Numbered from the stretch's first letter, positions 35,154 to 44,800 are shown. The stretch: 64,000 bases of DNA from Paludisphaera soli (GCF_011064595.1 NZ_JAALJI010000008.1:186001-250000), one strand, 5' to 3'. Program-made: numbers and translations. Notes: generated from the letters alone by a model not told the origin.

Positions 35154-35714
35154 TCACGCGAACAGGCGACCGACCGCGACCTCGAACTCCGGCAGTATCT
35201 CGTCGAACCGCAGCACGTCGTCCCCCCTCAGGGTGACCGGCGGCTTCCCGTCCTCGAATACCGTCGCCGTCCGCGCCTGAGGATCCAGGATCAGGACGAC
35301 GACCACGCCGACGGCGAGATACTCGCCCACCTTCACCAACACGTCGTTCCAGCGATCGCTGGGCGAGAGAACCTCGCACGTCAGTTCAGGCGGGGACGGG
35401 CAGTAGCCGGCGGGGGGCTCCCCCTGGGGCATCCGCGAGTAGCTGTAGTACGAGACGTCGGCCCCGCGGACCGTGTCGGGGCCGCGCCGAGTGATGACGC
35501 CTGAGTCGTTGTTCAGGACATGTCCGACGTCCTGATCGGCCACGAAATTTCCCAGAAGCCGGCCGAAGGTGTTGCAGACCTTCCCGTGCCTCGCGCCCGG
35601 CATCGGCGACATGACGATCCGTCCCCGCACCAGTTCTTCGACCGCCCCCGAATCGGGCCGTCGTGCGAACTCCTCGGCCGTCATCAGGGCGGGGACCTGT
35701 TCCACCGTCGCCAT
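35154..35714 (-). CDS. Uma2-family (DUF820) nuclease-like protein, copy 2
   Basis: The 186-residue protein (MATVEQVPALMTAEEFARRP) has the Uma2 layout: 'VEELVRGRIVMSPMPGARHGKV', 'GADVSYYSYSRMP', 'PELTCEVLSPSDRWNDVLVKVGEYL', 'VVLILDPQARTATVF'. The family has a PD-(D/E)xK restriction-endonuclease-like fold; the aspartate in GADVSY, the glutamate in TCEVLSP and the lysine in VKVGEY are the expected active-site residues and are present. Its biological role is not established; members are very numerous in Planctomycetes and Cyanobacteria. It shares about two-thirds identity by eye with the next gene upstream, so the two are tandem duplicates. The gap to the permease start is 14 bases, so it may be co-translated with it. 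Confidence 0.9.
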   Translation of the reverse strand: MATVEQVPALMTAEEFARRPDSGAVEELVRGRIVMSPMPGARHGKVCNTFGRLLGNFVADQDVGHVLNNDSGVITRRGPDTVRGADVSYYSYSRMPQGEPPAGYCPSPPELTCEVLSPSDRWNDVLVKVGEYLAVGVVVVLILDPQARTATVFEDGKPPVTLRGDDVLRFDEILPEFEVAVGRLFA

Positions 35715-35730
35715 GGGCGAAGCTCCTGTT

Positions 35731-36291
35731 TCAGTCGAAGAAGCGGCCGACGACCACCTCGAACCCCGGCAGGATCGCATCGAACCGCAGGATTTCGTCG
35801 GGCCCGAGCCTGGTCGGCTCGGCCTCGGCCCCGAAGACGTGGGCGGTCTTCTCCTCGGGGTCGAGAACGACGACGCACAGCACGCCGGCGTCGAGGTACT
35901 CGCCGACCTTCACCATGGCGTTCTTCCAGCGGTCGCTCGGCGAGAGGACCTCGAAGACCAGTTCGGGGATCTCCGGCCCGTAGCGGGAGTTGTCGGCGTC
36001 TCGGGGAAGCCGCTCGAAGCTGTAATAGGCCGCGTCCGCGCCGCGCACGGTATCGGGGTTTCGACCGACGATGATCGCCGAATCGTTGCCCACCACGCGA
36101 CCGAGCGGATGGTCCTCTAAGAACCGACCCAGCAGGTAGGCCACCTGGGCGCAGACGAAGCCGTGGCGACGATTCGGGAGAGGCGACATGACGATGCGTC
36201 CTCGGACCAGCTCCTCGACGGCGTCCGCGTCGGGTCGGCGCTCGAACTCCTCGGCGGTGATCAAGGCGGGCTTCTGTTCGACCGTCGCCAT
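35731..36291 (-). CDS. Uma2-family (DUF820) nuclease-like protein, copy 1
   Basis: This paralog also has 186 residues (MATVEQKPALITAEEFERRP) and the same blocks: 'VEELVRGRIVMSPLPNRRHGFV', 'GADAAYYSFERLP', 'PELVFEVLSPSDRWKNAMVKVGEYL', 'VVVLDPEEKTAHVF'. The PD-(D/E)xK-like glutamate and lysine are kept, and the aspartate sits at GADAAY. The 16-base gap to copy 2 and the equal lengths point to a tandem duplication followed by divergence. It starts 89 bases after the ABC ATPase stop, so both copies appear inserted between the transporter ATPase and permease genes. Confidence 0.9.
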   Translation of the reverse strand: MATVEQKPALITAEEFERRPDADAVEELVRGRIVMSPLPNRRHGFVCAQVAYLLGRFLEDHPLGRVVGNDSAIIVGRNPDTVRGADAAYYSFERLPRDADNSRYGPEIPELVFEVLSPSDRWKNAMVKVGEYLDAGVLCVVVLDPEEKTAHVFGAEAEPTRLGPDEILRFDAILPGFEVVVGRFFD

Positions 36292-36380
36292 CGTGGGGTC
36301 TCCTTTCGCGCGGGGACGGGGCTATTGTCCCAGACCGGACGTCGCGGCGTCCACCGAGGCTGGGCGGGCTCCGCTTCGCC

Positions 36381-37076
36381 TCACGGCGTGCGGGCTTCGT
36401 CGGACTCGACCAGGCCGTCGCGGATGCGGACGATCCGGCGGCAGCGGGCGGCGACGTCGGGCTCGTGGGTGACGACGACGATGGTTTGGCCCTCGCGGTG
36501 GAGGTCGGCGAACAGGTCGAGGATCTCCTCGCCGGTCTGGGTGTCGAGGTTGCCGGTCGGCTCGTCGGCGAGGAGCAGGGCGGGGCGCTGGACGATCGCC
36601 CGGGCGATGGCCACCCGCTGGCGCTGGCCGCCGGACATCTGGTTCGGCCGGTGGCCCATCCGGTCGCCCAGGCCGACGCGCTCGAGCGCCTCGACGGCGC
36701 GGCGCCGGCGCTGCGAGGCCGAAGCGCCGGAGTAGATCATCGGCAGCTCCACGTTGCGCAGGGCCGTCTGCCGCGCGAGCAGCTCGAAGGTCTGGAAGAC
36801 GAAGCCGATGCGGCGGCCCCGGACCTGGGCCAGCTCGGCCTGGGAGAGCGCGGCGACCTCGCGGCCGTCGAGCCGGTAGGTCCCGCTCGTGGGGACGTCG
36901 AGGCATCCGAGGATGTTCATCAACGTGGACTTCCCCGAGCCCGACGGCCCCATGACGGCCACCAGCTCGTTCGAGCCGATCGCCAGGTCGACGCCCCGGA
37001 GCGCGTGGACGGTCTCCTCGCCCACGCGGTAGAGCTTGGCGACCGCTTGCAGCTGGATGACCGCCGCGTCGTCGAT
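36381..37076 (-). CDS. MacB/LolD-type ABC transporter ATPase, probable ATC start
   Basis: The protein has Walker A GPSGSGKST, Q-loop 'FVFQTFELL', signature 'MSGGQRQRVAIARAI', Walker B 'LLLADEPTGNLD' and the switch histidine in 'VVVTHEPDV', all typical of LolD/MacB ATPases. The first usual start codon is the GTG at 37025. Using it would remove the family's first beta strand, which is encoded just upstream (IQLQAVAKLYRVGEETVHAL). No ATG, GTG or TTG precedes that strand in frame. An ATC at 37074-37076 has AGGAGG exactly six bases before it, and overlaps the end of the upstream adaptor gene. I therefore propose an ATC start giving 231 residues; the GTG start (214 residues) is the conservative alternative. 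Confidence 0.88.
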   Translation of the reverse strand: MDDAAVIQLQAVAKLYRVGEETVHALRGVDLAIGSNELVAVMGPSGSGKSTLMNILGCLDVPTSGTYRLDGREVAALSQAELAQVRGRRIGFVFQTFELLARQTALRNVELPMIYSGASASQRRRRAVEALERVGLGDRMGHRPNQMSGGQRQRVAIARAIVQRPALLLADEPTGNLDTQTGEEILDLFADLHREGQTIVVVTHEPDVAARCRRIVRIRDGLVESDEARTP

Positions 37077-37077
37077 G

Positions 37078-38394
37078 TCAGCCCTCCTTCTCCAGCTCGG
37101 CCGGGGAGTCGACGGGGAGCACGGCGTCGCCGTCCTTCAGCTCGTCGAGCGCGTGGAAGGGGCCGACGACCACGCGGGCGTCCTCGTCGAGCCCGGCGCG
37201 AACCTCCACGCGGCGCTCGTCGCTCAGGCCGGTCTCGATCGGCTGGGCGCGGGCCACGCCGCCGTCGAGGACGAAGACGACCTTGAGGTAGCGCTGCTCG
37301 GCGTCGCGGGCCTTCTCGCCCGGCTGCCGGGCGGTGCGTTCGGACCAGTCGCGGATGAGGGGCGAGTCGGGCAGCTCCTTGCGGCGGCGGTGGACGACGG
37401 CCTGGGCCGGGACCGAGAGGGCGTCGTCGCTCTGGCGGACCTCGACCTCCACCGTCACGCTCATGCCGGGCCGGAGCATGGGCCCGTCGGACTCGGACCC
37501 GGTGGGCTTCGGGACGTCCAGGTCGACGAGGGTCTCGAAGCCGACGACCTCGTCCTTCTTGACCTTGCCCTGCGGGGAGACGCGGTCGATCCGGCCGGGG
37601 AGCGGGCGGAGCTGGTCGGCCTGGAGGAAGACGCGGGCGACCTGGCCGCGGCGGACGAGCGGCACGTCGGTCTCGTCGACGTCGGCCCGCACCCGCATCC
37701 GGTCCAGGTCGCAGACCTTCATCAGCACCGAGCCCGGCAGGTTGGTGGTGCCGGCGATGACGATCTCGCCGACGTCGACCTCCAGGTTCGAGACCACGCC
37801 GTCGATCGGCGACCGGATGGTCGTGCGGCGGAGTTCCTCCTCGCCGGCCCGCCGCATCGCCTGGGATTCCGTCAGCTCGTTGCGGCACATCGCCAGGGCG
37901 GCCTCGGCCTTGGCGAGCAGGGTGAACGAGTCGGCCAGCTCGGTCGGGGTGGAGAACCCGCGGCCGGCGAGCTTGGAGGAGAGGTCGGCGTCGCGCTGGG
38001 CCTTCTTGAGGTCGGAGTCGGCCTGGTTGATGGCCGCCTCCAGGCGGGAGATCCGGGCGTTGGCGGAGTCGAGCTTCGCCTGGGCGTCGGTCGGGTCGAT
38101 CGCGACGAGGACGTCGCCCGCCTTGACGGGGTCCCCCTCCTTGAAGTTCACGGCGACCACCCGGCCGATGATCTGGCTGGCGATCTCGGCCTGGTCGACC
38201 GACTCGATCACGCCCGACGCCGTGACGGTGCGGATGATCGTCGCCCGCGCGAGCGGCTCGGCCAGGACCTTGCGCGGGGGCGTGCGCACGAGGGTCCAGT
38301 CCAGCCGGACGGCCCCCGGATCGCGCGCGGCGTTCATCGCGGCGAGCCCCGCCGCCAGGATGCAGACCCCCAGGACCGTCGCCAGTCGCAACAT
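37078..38394 (-). CDS. MacA/HlyD-type periplasmic adaptor protein
   Basis: The 438-residue protein has an N-terminal signal anchor (about 1-22) followed by a membrane-fusion architecture. This comprises a lipoyl half 'TASGVIESVDQAEIASQIIGRVVAVNFKEGDPVKAGDVLVAIDP', a helical hairpin (about 105-190) and the second half 'TTIRSPIDGVVSNLEVDVGEIV'. Beta-barrel and membrane-proximal domains complete it ('LRPGMSVTVEVEVRQSDDALSVPAQAVV'). Each quoted block is a family hallmark. Such adaptors link an ABC permease/ATPase to an outer-membrane exit. It lies directly upstream of the ATPase, with adjacent stop and start regions. No TolC-like gene is in the window. Confidence 0.92.
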   Translation of the reverse strand: MLRLATVLGVCILAAGLAAMNAARDPGAVRLDWTLVRTPPRKVLAEPLARATIIRTVTASGVIESVDQAEIASQIIGRVVAVNFKEGDPVKAGDVLVAIDPTDAQAKLDSANARISRLEAAINQADSDLKKAQRDADLSSKLAGRGFSTPTELADSFTLLAKAEAALAMCRNELTESQAMRRAGEEELRRTTIRSPIDGVVSNLEVDVGEIVIAGTTNLPGSVLMKVCDLDRMRVRADVDETDVPLVRRGQVARVFLQADQLRPLPGRIDRVSPQGKVKKDEVVGFETLVDLDVPKPTGSESDGPMLRPGMSVTVEVEVRQSDDALSVPAQAVVHRRRKELPDSPLIRDWSERTARQPGEKARDAEQRYLKVVFVLDGGVARAQPIETGLSDERRVEVRAGLDEDARVVVGPFHALDELKDGDAVLPVDSPAELEKEG

Positions 38395-38414
38395 CCGTCA
38401 GCCCCCCGCGCCCG

Positions 38415-39149
38415 TCAGGGCGCGCTCAACGCCAGCCTCATCGCCGACCCCAGGAACAGCCCGACGCCCACCCTCGCGGCGACCTCGACGGCCGCCAGGC
38501 TCCCGCACAGGGCCAGGGCCGTCGCCAGGTTCGCCTCGCCGCGTCGCCGCCCCGCCAGGGCGGTCGCCAGCCACCCCAGCAGCGCGAAGAAGTCGACCCG
38601 ACGCGCCGCCAGGCCGATCGCCGCCGGATAGGCCCCGGGCGGGAGGAACAGGGCGATCGACGTCTCCACGTCCTCCTCGCTGCGACGCAGCCAGGCCACC
38701 AGGCCCAGCCGCACCGCCAGGCCGAGCACCCACCAGCCCTGGAGCCGGGCGCAGTCCGCCCAGGCGCGGTCGAACTTCCAGCGCCGCCCCGCGAGCGCCG
38801 CGCACGCGCAGAAGCCCACGGCGGCCGCGGCGGCTCGGATCGCCAGCGCCGCCGGCTCGAACAGGAAATCCCCCAGCAGCCGGACGACGGCCCAGAAGGG
38901 GAGGGCGGCGCGTTGCAGCTCCACCGCCTTGCGCACGACCTCGTCGCTCGGCGCGGCCGCGCCGTCGCGCTCGATCCGCGTCACTCCCCCCTCGACGGCC
39001 GTCGCCAGCGCGGCGGTCCGGCCGCCGGTCGCCCACATCGCCAGGTGCAGGGCCAGCGTGAGGCCGATCCAGAGCCCCAGGATCGGGGCCCCTCGGGCCT
39101 CGCCCGCGCGGGTCGTTCCGGTCGTCACCGGCGATGCAGCGAGGTCCAT
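38415..39149 (-). CDS. Yip1-like integral membrane protein
   Basis: The 244-residue protein is mostly hydrophobic, with about five membrane segments. These include 'APILGLWIGLTLALHLAMWA' (21-40), 'AIRAAAAAVGFCACAALAG', 'GWWVLGLAVRLGLVAWL', 'DFFALLGWLATALAG' and 'ALCGSLAAVEVAARVGVGLFLG'. The pattern resembles small YIP1-like membrane proteins often found beside MacA-MacB-type transporters in planctomycetes. That association is from general familiarity, not from a search. It is first in the minus-strand cluster and ends 20 bases before the adaptor start, so it is probably part of the transporter operon. Biochemical role unknown. Confidence 0.7.
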   Translation of the reverse strand: MDLAASPVTTGTTRAGEARGAPILGLWIGLTLALHLAMWATGGRTAALATAVEGGVTRIERDGAAAPSDEVVRKAVELQRAALPFWAVVRLLGDFLFEPAALAIRAAAAAVGFCACAALAGRRWKFDRAWADCARLQGWWVLGLAVRLGLVAWLRRSEEDVETSIALFLPPGAYPAAIGLAARRVDFFALLGWLATALAGRRRGEANLATALALCGSLAAVEVAARVGVGLFLGSAMRLALSAP

Positions 39150-39350
39150 CGAGGCTGGCTTTCTTCCCTGACTCAGGGACGGGAGGGGGTCGGACGGTCG
39201 GGCTGAATCGCATTACCCCCGCCGCGGGCGCAAGGTTTCAGCTCGACGGGCCCCGCCCGGCCGGCCGTTCGCCCGGAGATCCGTCCCCCCGGCCCACGCC
39301 GCACGCCGCACGCCGGCCGATCTTCGCGGCGATCGGCCGGCCGCGACCGC

Positions 39351-39947
39351 TCACTGCTCGGCCAGGGCCTTCTCCAGCGCGGCCTGGACCTCGGGCGATT
39401 CCGGGGTGGTCCTGGGGTCGAAGCGGGCGACGACCTCGCCCTTGCGGTTGACCAGGAACTTGGCGAAGTTCCAGCCGATCGGGCCGGCGTAGCTGGGGTT
39501 GGTGGACTCGCCGGTCAGGTACGCGTACAGCGGGTGGATGCCCTGGCCCTTGACCACGATCTTCGAGAACATCGGGAAGGTGACGTTGTACTTTGTGGAG
39601 CAGAATTCCTTGATCTGCTCGTCGCTGCCGGGCTCCTGGGCGCCGAACTCGTTGGCGGGGAACCCGAGCACTTCCAGGCCCTGGTCCTTATACTTCTTGT
39701 AGACTTCCTCCAGGCCCTTGTACTGCGGGGTCAGGCCGCACTGGCTGGCGGTGTTGACGATGAGGAGGACCTTGCCCTGGTACTTGGAGAGGGCCACGTC
39801 GCCGCCGTCGATGTCCTTGACGTGGAAGTCGAGGACCGAGGCCGGCTTCTTGTCGTCGGCCCGGGCGGCCGGGTTGGTCGCGAAGCTCGCCAGGATGAGG
39901 CCGAGGGCGGGAAAGATCGAACAGGCGATCAGGATTCGTCCGGGCAC
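39351..39947 (-). CDS. Exported glutathione peroxidase-family protein
   Basis: The GTG at 39947 is preferred: GAGGA lies eight bases upstream and it starts a clear signal peptide, 'VPGRILIACSIFPALGLILA...NPAARA', cleaved near residue 30. An in-frame ATG at 40061 would put 38 polar residues before the signal. Counting from the GTG there are 198 residues. The catalytic cysteine is in 'VNTASQCGLTPQY' (C70, not selenocysteine), the glutamine in 'FPANEFGAQEPG' (Q104), and the tryptophan and asparagine in 'PIGWNFAKFLV'. These form the classic peroxidatic tetrad. It should reduce hydroperoxides in the periplasm, probably with thioredoxin-like donors. It is divergent from the thiamine gene. Confidence 0.93.
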   Translation of the reverse strand: MPGRILIACSIFPALGLILASFATNPAARADDKKPASVLDFHVKDIDGGDVALSKYQGKVLLIVNTASQCGLTPQYKGLEEVYKKYKDQGLEVLGFPANEFGAQEPGSDEQIKEFCSTKYNVTFPMFSKIVVKGQGIHPLYAYLTGESTNPSYAGPIGWNFAKFLVNRKGEVVARFDPRTTPESPEVQAALEKALAEQ

Positions 39948-40139
39948 GGTGGGAGTCCTCAATGGGGGCGGATCGGGGGGCGGGCCGGCGTCATCGGCCT
40001 TGGCGGTCGCCGCGACGCGACGATCACCATTCATCTTCATGCCGCCCGATGGGTTTTTCAAGACAAGTGGATCAAGAGTTCAACCTTTCGGCCCCGGGCC
40101 GGGGCGTCCCGGGGCGGGCCGGAGAGGATCGAGGTCGCG

Positions 40140-41723
40140 ATGGATGAGACGTTGACGCCCGGCGCCCGGCGGGCGATGGAGCGGGCCGGGGCGCGGGCGC
40201 GTTCGCGAGGGGCCGAGACCGTGGGGCCCGACGACCTGCTCGCCGCCCTGGTCGACGAGCCCGAGTCGCGGGCCGCGGAGCTGGTCGCCGAGTTCGGCCT
40301 CGACCCCCAGGGCGTGCGCGAGGCGCTGGGCGTCCCCCGCCTCGTCCCGGACGAGGGCGACGGCTACGACCTGCTCGACGAGGCGGCCGCGGCCCCGGCC
40401 GCGCCGGCGCCGGAGCCCTCGCGGACGGTCCGCGCCGCGGTCGGCGAGGCGCGCACCCGCGCGAGGGCCTCGGGCTGGTCGGCGGGGGTGGGGACCGAAC
40501 ACCTGCTGGCCGGCCTGCTGGTCGAGGCGGCCTCGGCCCTGGAGCCCCTGCGCGGCGCCGGGCTGGACCTCGACGGCCTGCGCGACGCGCTGACCCGCGC
40601 CGAGGTCGACGTCGAGCCCCTGCCGCCGCTGGAGGGGCCCCCCCTCGACCTGTCGGACTCCACCCGGACGGTCGACCTGGCCCGCGTCCTCGACGCCTCC
40701 GCCAACCGCGCCCGCGAGGGCCTCCGCGTCGTCGAGGACTACGCCCGATTCGTCCTCGACGACCCCGGCCTGACCCGCCGCCTCAAGGAGGCCCGCCACC
40801 GCCTGGCCGACGCCCTGCGAGGCTTCGACCCCGACCTGCTGCTCGCCGCCCGCGACACCCGCGAGGACGTCGGCACCCACATCATGACCCACTCCGAGCA
40901 GGTCCGCGAGAACCCCCGCGCCGTGCTCGCCGCCAACTTCAAGCGCACCGGCGAGGCCCTCCGCTCGCTGGAGGAATACGGCAAGCTGGTCGACGTCTGG
41001 CTCGCCGGCCGCTTCGAGGTCCTTCGCTACGACGTCTACACGCTCGAAAAGCTCGTGATGACGGCGGTCGTCGCCTACCGCTCGCTGGCGGACTGCCGGC
41101 TCATGGTCCTCGTCGGCGGCCTCCCCACGCTCGGCGACCTGACCTGGATCGTCGGCGAGGCCCTGGCCGGCGGGGCCGACGCGATCCAGCTCCGCGAGAA
41201 GGGCGTCCCCGACCGTGAGTTGCTGACCCGAGCCCGCGAGGTCCGCATCCTGACCGCGCAGGCCAGGGCCCGGTTCGTCATGAACGATCGCCCCGACCTG
41301 GCGCGCCTGGCCGGGGCCGACGCCGTCCACCTGGGGCAGGAAGACGTGGCCGTGCGCGACGCCCGGCGGATCGTCGGCCCCAACGTCGTCATCGGCGTCT
41401 CGACCCACGACCGCGCCCAGCTCGACGCCGCCGTCCTCGGCGGCGCGGGGTACCTCGGCGTCGGCCCCGTGTTCCCCAGCGCGACCAAGGACTTCGCCGA
41501 GCCGGAGCTGGCCGGCCTGGCTTACGTCCGCGACGCCGTCGAGGCCACGAACCTCCCCTGGTTCGCCATCGGCGGCGTCGGCGAGGCCAACGTCGACCGC
41601 GTCCTGGAGGCCGGCGCGACCCGGATCGCCGTCAGCTCCGCCGTCGTCCGGGCCGACCGCCCCCGCGTCGCCGCCGCCAGGCTCCGCGCGGCGCTCGACG
41701 GCGTCGATTCCGAGACCGGGTGA
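40140..41723 (+). CDS. thiE: Clp_N - ThiD2 - ThiE fusion (thiamine phosphate synthase)
   Basis: The 527-residue protein starts at the ATG at 40140 behind GGAGAGGATCGAGG. Residues 1-150 hold two Clp-repeat-like helical units ('RRAMERAGARARSRGAETVGPDDLLAALV', 'GEARTRARASGWSAGVGTEHLLAGLL'), as in the N-domain of ClpA/ClpC. Residues of about 175-315 match the ThiD2 domain ('TRTVDLARVLDASANRAREGLRVVEDYARFV'), reported as a hydroxymethylpyrimidine-phosphate kinase. Residues of about 318-520 are ThiE: 'IQLREKGVPDRELL', 'FVMNDRPDLARLAGADAVHLGQED', 'GVSTHDRAQLDAAVLGGAGYLGVGPVFPSATK', 'AIGGV'. The ThiD2-ThiE part would join the pyrimidine and thiazole moieties of thiamine. The added Clp-type N-domain is unusual. 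No other thi gene is nearby. Confidence 0.92.
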   Translation: MDETLTPGARRAMERAGARARSRGAETVGPDDLLAALVDEPESRAAELVAEFGLDPQGVREALGVPRLVPDEGDGYDLLDEAAAAPAAPAPEPSRTVRAAVGEARTRARASGWSAGVGTEHLLAGLLVEAASALEPLRGAGLDLDGLRDALTRAEVDVEPLPPLEGPPLDLSDSTRTVDLARVLDASANRAREGLRVVEDYARFVLDDPGLTRRLKEARHRLADALRGFDPDLLLAARDTREDVGTHIMTHSEQVRENPRAVLAANFKRTGEALRSLEEYGKLVDVWLAGRFEVLRYDVYTLEKLVMTAVVAYRSLADCRLMVLVGGLPTLGDLTWIVGEALAGGADAIQLREKGVPDRELLTRAREVRILTAQARARFVMNDRPDLARLAGADAVHLGQEDVAVRDARRIVGPNVVIGVSTHDRAQLDAAVLGGAGYLGVGPVFPSATKDFAEPELAGLAYVRDAVEATNLPWFAIGGVGEANVDRVLEAGATRIAVSSAVVRADRPRVAAARLRAALDGVDSETG

Positions 41724-41752
41724 TTGCAACGAGGCGGGCCGGAAACTAAGAT
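41724..41752 (+). promoter_or_regulatory. Possible promoter of the large TPR gene
   Basis: TTGCAA (41724-41729), 17 bases, TAAGAT (41747-41752). Each hexamer matches four of six consensus positions. It begins directly after the stop codon of the thiE fusion and would start transcription about 78 nt before the ATG at 41837. Confidence 0.4.
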
Positions 41753-41836
41753 CCTCGTACCTGTCGCAACGTGCTGTGATCGCCCCTTCATCCCAGGCGG
41801 ACGAGGCGGCCGTCGCCGGTCCCGGAGGTCGCCTCG

Positions 41837-44800
41837 ATGTCGTCGTCGGAAGAACCCGCCCCGGTCCCGGAGGGCCCTGGCGAGCCCCCGGCCCCCGCGC
41901 CTGGCCCCGCCCCCGGACCGGCGGGCCGAAGGAGCGGCCCCCTGGTCGCGATGCTCGCCCTCGCCGTCATCGCCGGCGCGGGGTCGTACGTCTGGAGCCA
42001 GGTCGACTGGACCATGTTCCAGGCCCCGCCGCCCCCCCCGCCCGAATCGAAGCCGCGTCCTCCGGGTTGGGTCGACACCTACGGCAACCAGGCCGACGTC
42101 CCCAGCCTGCTGACCATCCAGGCCCCCGGGGCGAACGGCAAGGCGACGGTCTTCCTCGGCCGGGCCGGCGGGCCAAGGGACCCCCTCGCGGTCCATTTCT
42201 CCAATCCGCGGATCCTGGAGCGAGAGCTGGTCCGCCAGGCCGTCCTCCTCGCCGCCCGCGACGAGCGCGGGTTGACGACGCGCGACGAGCTGCTCGACGG
42301 CGCGGCCCCGCCCGCCGGCGAGGCGAGGCCCCTGAAAATCACAACCGTCTTCAGCCGGTCCCTGAACCGGCTGCTCGCCCGGATCCCGGACGGGAAGCGG
42401 GCCGAAGGGCTGATCGAGCCCGTGCTCGCCAAGGCCCTCGGCGGCGACCCCGAATCGGACGACTTCCCGACCCACCTCGCCTCGACCCTGGAAGGGATGA
42501 CCCGGGCCGAGTTCCCGAAGCTGCTCGACCAGCACGGCGGCCGGGGCGAGCCGAACCGAATCGCCGCCGAAGGGCCCGCACCGGGAGGGGTCGAGGAGCG
42601 GCTGGCCACCCTGGGGCTCGTCGACCACTTCGAGGCCGTACGCGCCCTGCACCGGGCGATCCGCGCCGAGGGCGAATCGCCCGAGCGGCTGGGACTGCTC
42701 GCACGCGCCTACGCGCAGCTCGCCGCGCTGACCGCCCACCACTGGAGCCCGGTCCACCGCGCCTTCCAGGCCCGGGCCTTGCTCTACGCCGAGCGGCTCG
42801 TCGCCCGTGATCCCGATTCGTCGTTCGCGCTCCGCCACCGGGCCTTCGCCCGCGCGCTCGTCGGCCTGCACGCCGCCGCCATGAAGGACCTGGAGGCCGC
42901 GAAGTCCCTGGACGCGAAGGCCGGGCGGCCCGCCCCCGTCCCGGGCTGGGTCGAGGTGATCGACGCCCACCTGAATTACGACCGGGCCCGCCTGGAGGCC
43001 GCGAAGCCGCCGCACGACCGCCTGGCGGCGCTGTTGAAGATGGTCAACTTCGAGTTCCCGGCGTACACGCGGCTGGCCGCCAAGTCGGCCGAGGCCGTGT
43101 TGCAGCTCGACCCGGACTGCGGCCGGGCGTTCGACGTGCTGAGCAACAACGGCGGCCTCAACGACAAGCACCGGGCCACCGACATCGCCCCGCAGGCGTT
43201 CCGCGCCCTCTTCCGGACCAAGCTGGCGGACGCGGACGACCTGCCGGAAACCGTCCGCAAGGCCCTCGAACGCGACGCCGACGACCTGGCCCTGACCGAC
43301 GCCCTCGACGAGGCGGGAAGCGCGTCCGTCGACCCCGACGAGCCTTCGTGGGGCGTCCTCGCGCAGCTCGCCCGCGAGGCCCGCTTCGTCCAGGTCCAGC
43401 GCCGGCTGACCTTCATGGCCCGAAACTGGGGCGTCCCCGTGGAAGACTACTGGGACGAGGTGAAGCCCCTGGTGGAGGGCCACCGCTTCCGCCCCTACCT
43501 GGGGGCGATCACGCGCGACAAGGAGGAGGCCCGCAAGTTCGCGGAGTTCGCCAGGACCTTCCCGATCGTCGACCTGGAGCTGACCGAGAGCGACCTGATC
43601 GAGGTCATCTTGGGCGATTCCAAGCGCGACCCCCGGGACCTCCGCAAGTCCGCCGAGGTCTTCTCGTCGCGGACCGCCCGCGACCTTTCCTCCCAGATCG
43701 CGGAGGGGGTGAACAGCGGCCTCGTCCCCACGGCCGAGGCCCTGCTGCGGGTCAGCCCGCGCAACCCGTACGCCAAGGACATCCTGGTGCGGCACGACTG
43801 GGAGCGCTCGCAGCCGAGGCTGGAGGAGTGGAAGAAGTCCGACGGCGGCGCCGCCGCGTTCCAGCGCGGCCTCGGTTATCAGTACCTGGACCTGAAGCGG
43901 TTCGCCGAGGCGCGCGAGTGGCTGGCCCGCTACGTCGAGCAGTCCCCCGACCGAACCGCCTACGAGAAGCTGGCGGAGAGCTACGAGGGCGAGGGAGACC
44001 GCGAGGGTTGGCTCGCGGCCCTCGAAGCCTACCTGGAAAACACCGAGGACGCGGGGCTGGACCACGCGCAGGTCCGGGTCCGGATCGCGAACTATTACCT
44101 GTCCCAGGACCGCCCCAAGGAGGCCAAGCCTTATTCCGACGAGGCCGCACAGACCTGGGCCGGCTGGGCGATGCTCTGCGCCTCGGAGGTCGACGAGCGG
44201 CTCGGCGACCTGGAGTCGGCCGAGGACTGGGCGAGGAACGTCTCGGAGCGCTACCCGGACTCCTGGAACGTCTGGTATCGCTTCTGCAAGCGGACGGGCG
44301 AGGGGGATCTCGACGGCGCGACGGACCTGGCCCGGGCCGCCGTCCGCGCGGGGGTCGCGCCCCCCGTCGGCCGGGCGTACCTGCACTGGCTCGAAGGCGA
44401 ACCGGACGAGGCGATCCGGACGCTCGAACGCGTCTATGAGACGACACCCGAAGACGGCATCGCGACGCTCCTGATCTCCCTTTACGATCAGACGGGAGCG
44501 GCCGGCAAGCGCGACGACCTGATGCGCAAGGTGATCGAGGAGGTGAAGCCGACGGCCCCGACGTCGGCGGCCCTGCTCGATCTCATGCTGAAGTCCACGG
44601 CCGTCGGCGCCCCCCCGCTCGACCTGGCGGCCGTCCAGGCGCAGCTCGACGAGTCGCCGGCCGAGATCCGGCTCCCCCTCCGCTTCCACGTCGGCCGATT
44701 CCTCCTCAACCACGGCCGCCCCGAGGACGCCCGCACGATCCTGGAGCCGTGCCTCGCCCGCGGCTTCGACGAATGGTGCCGCGCCGCCTCGGCCGCCTGG

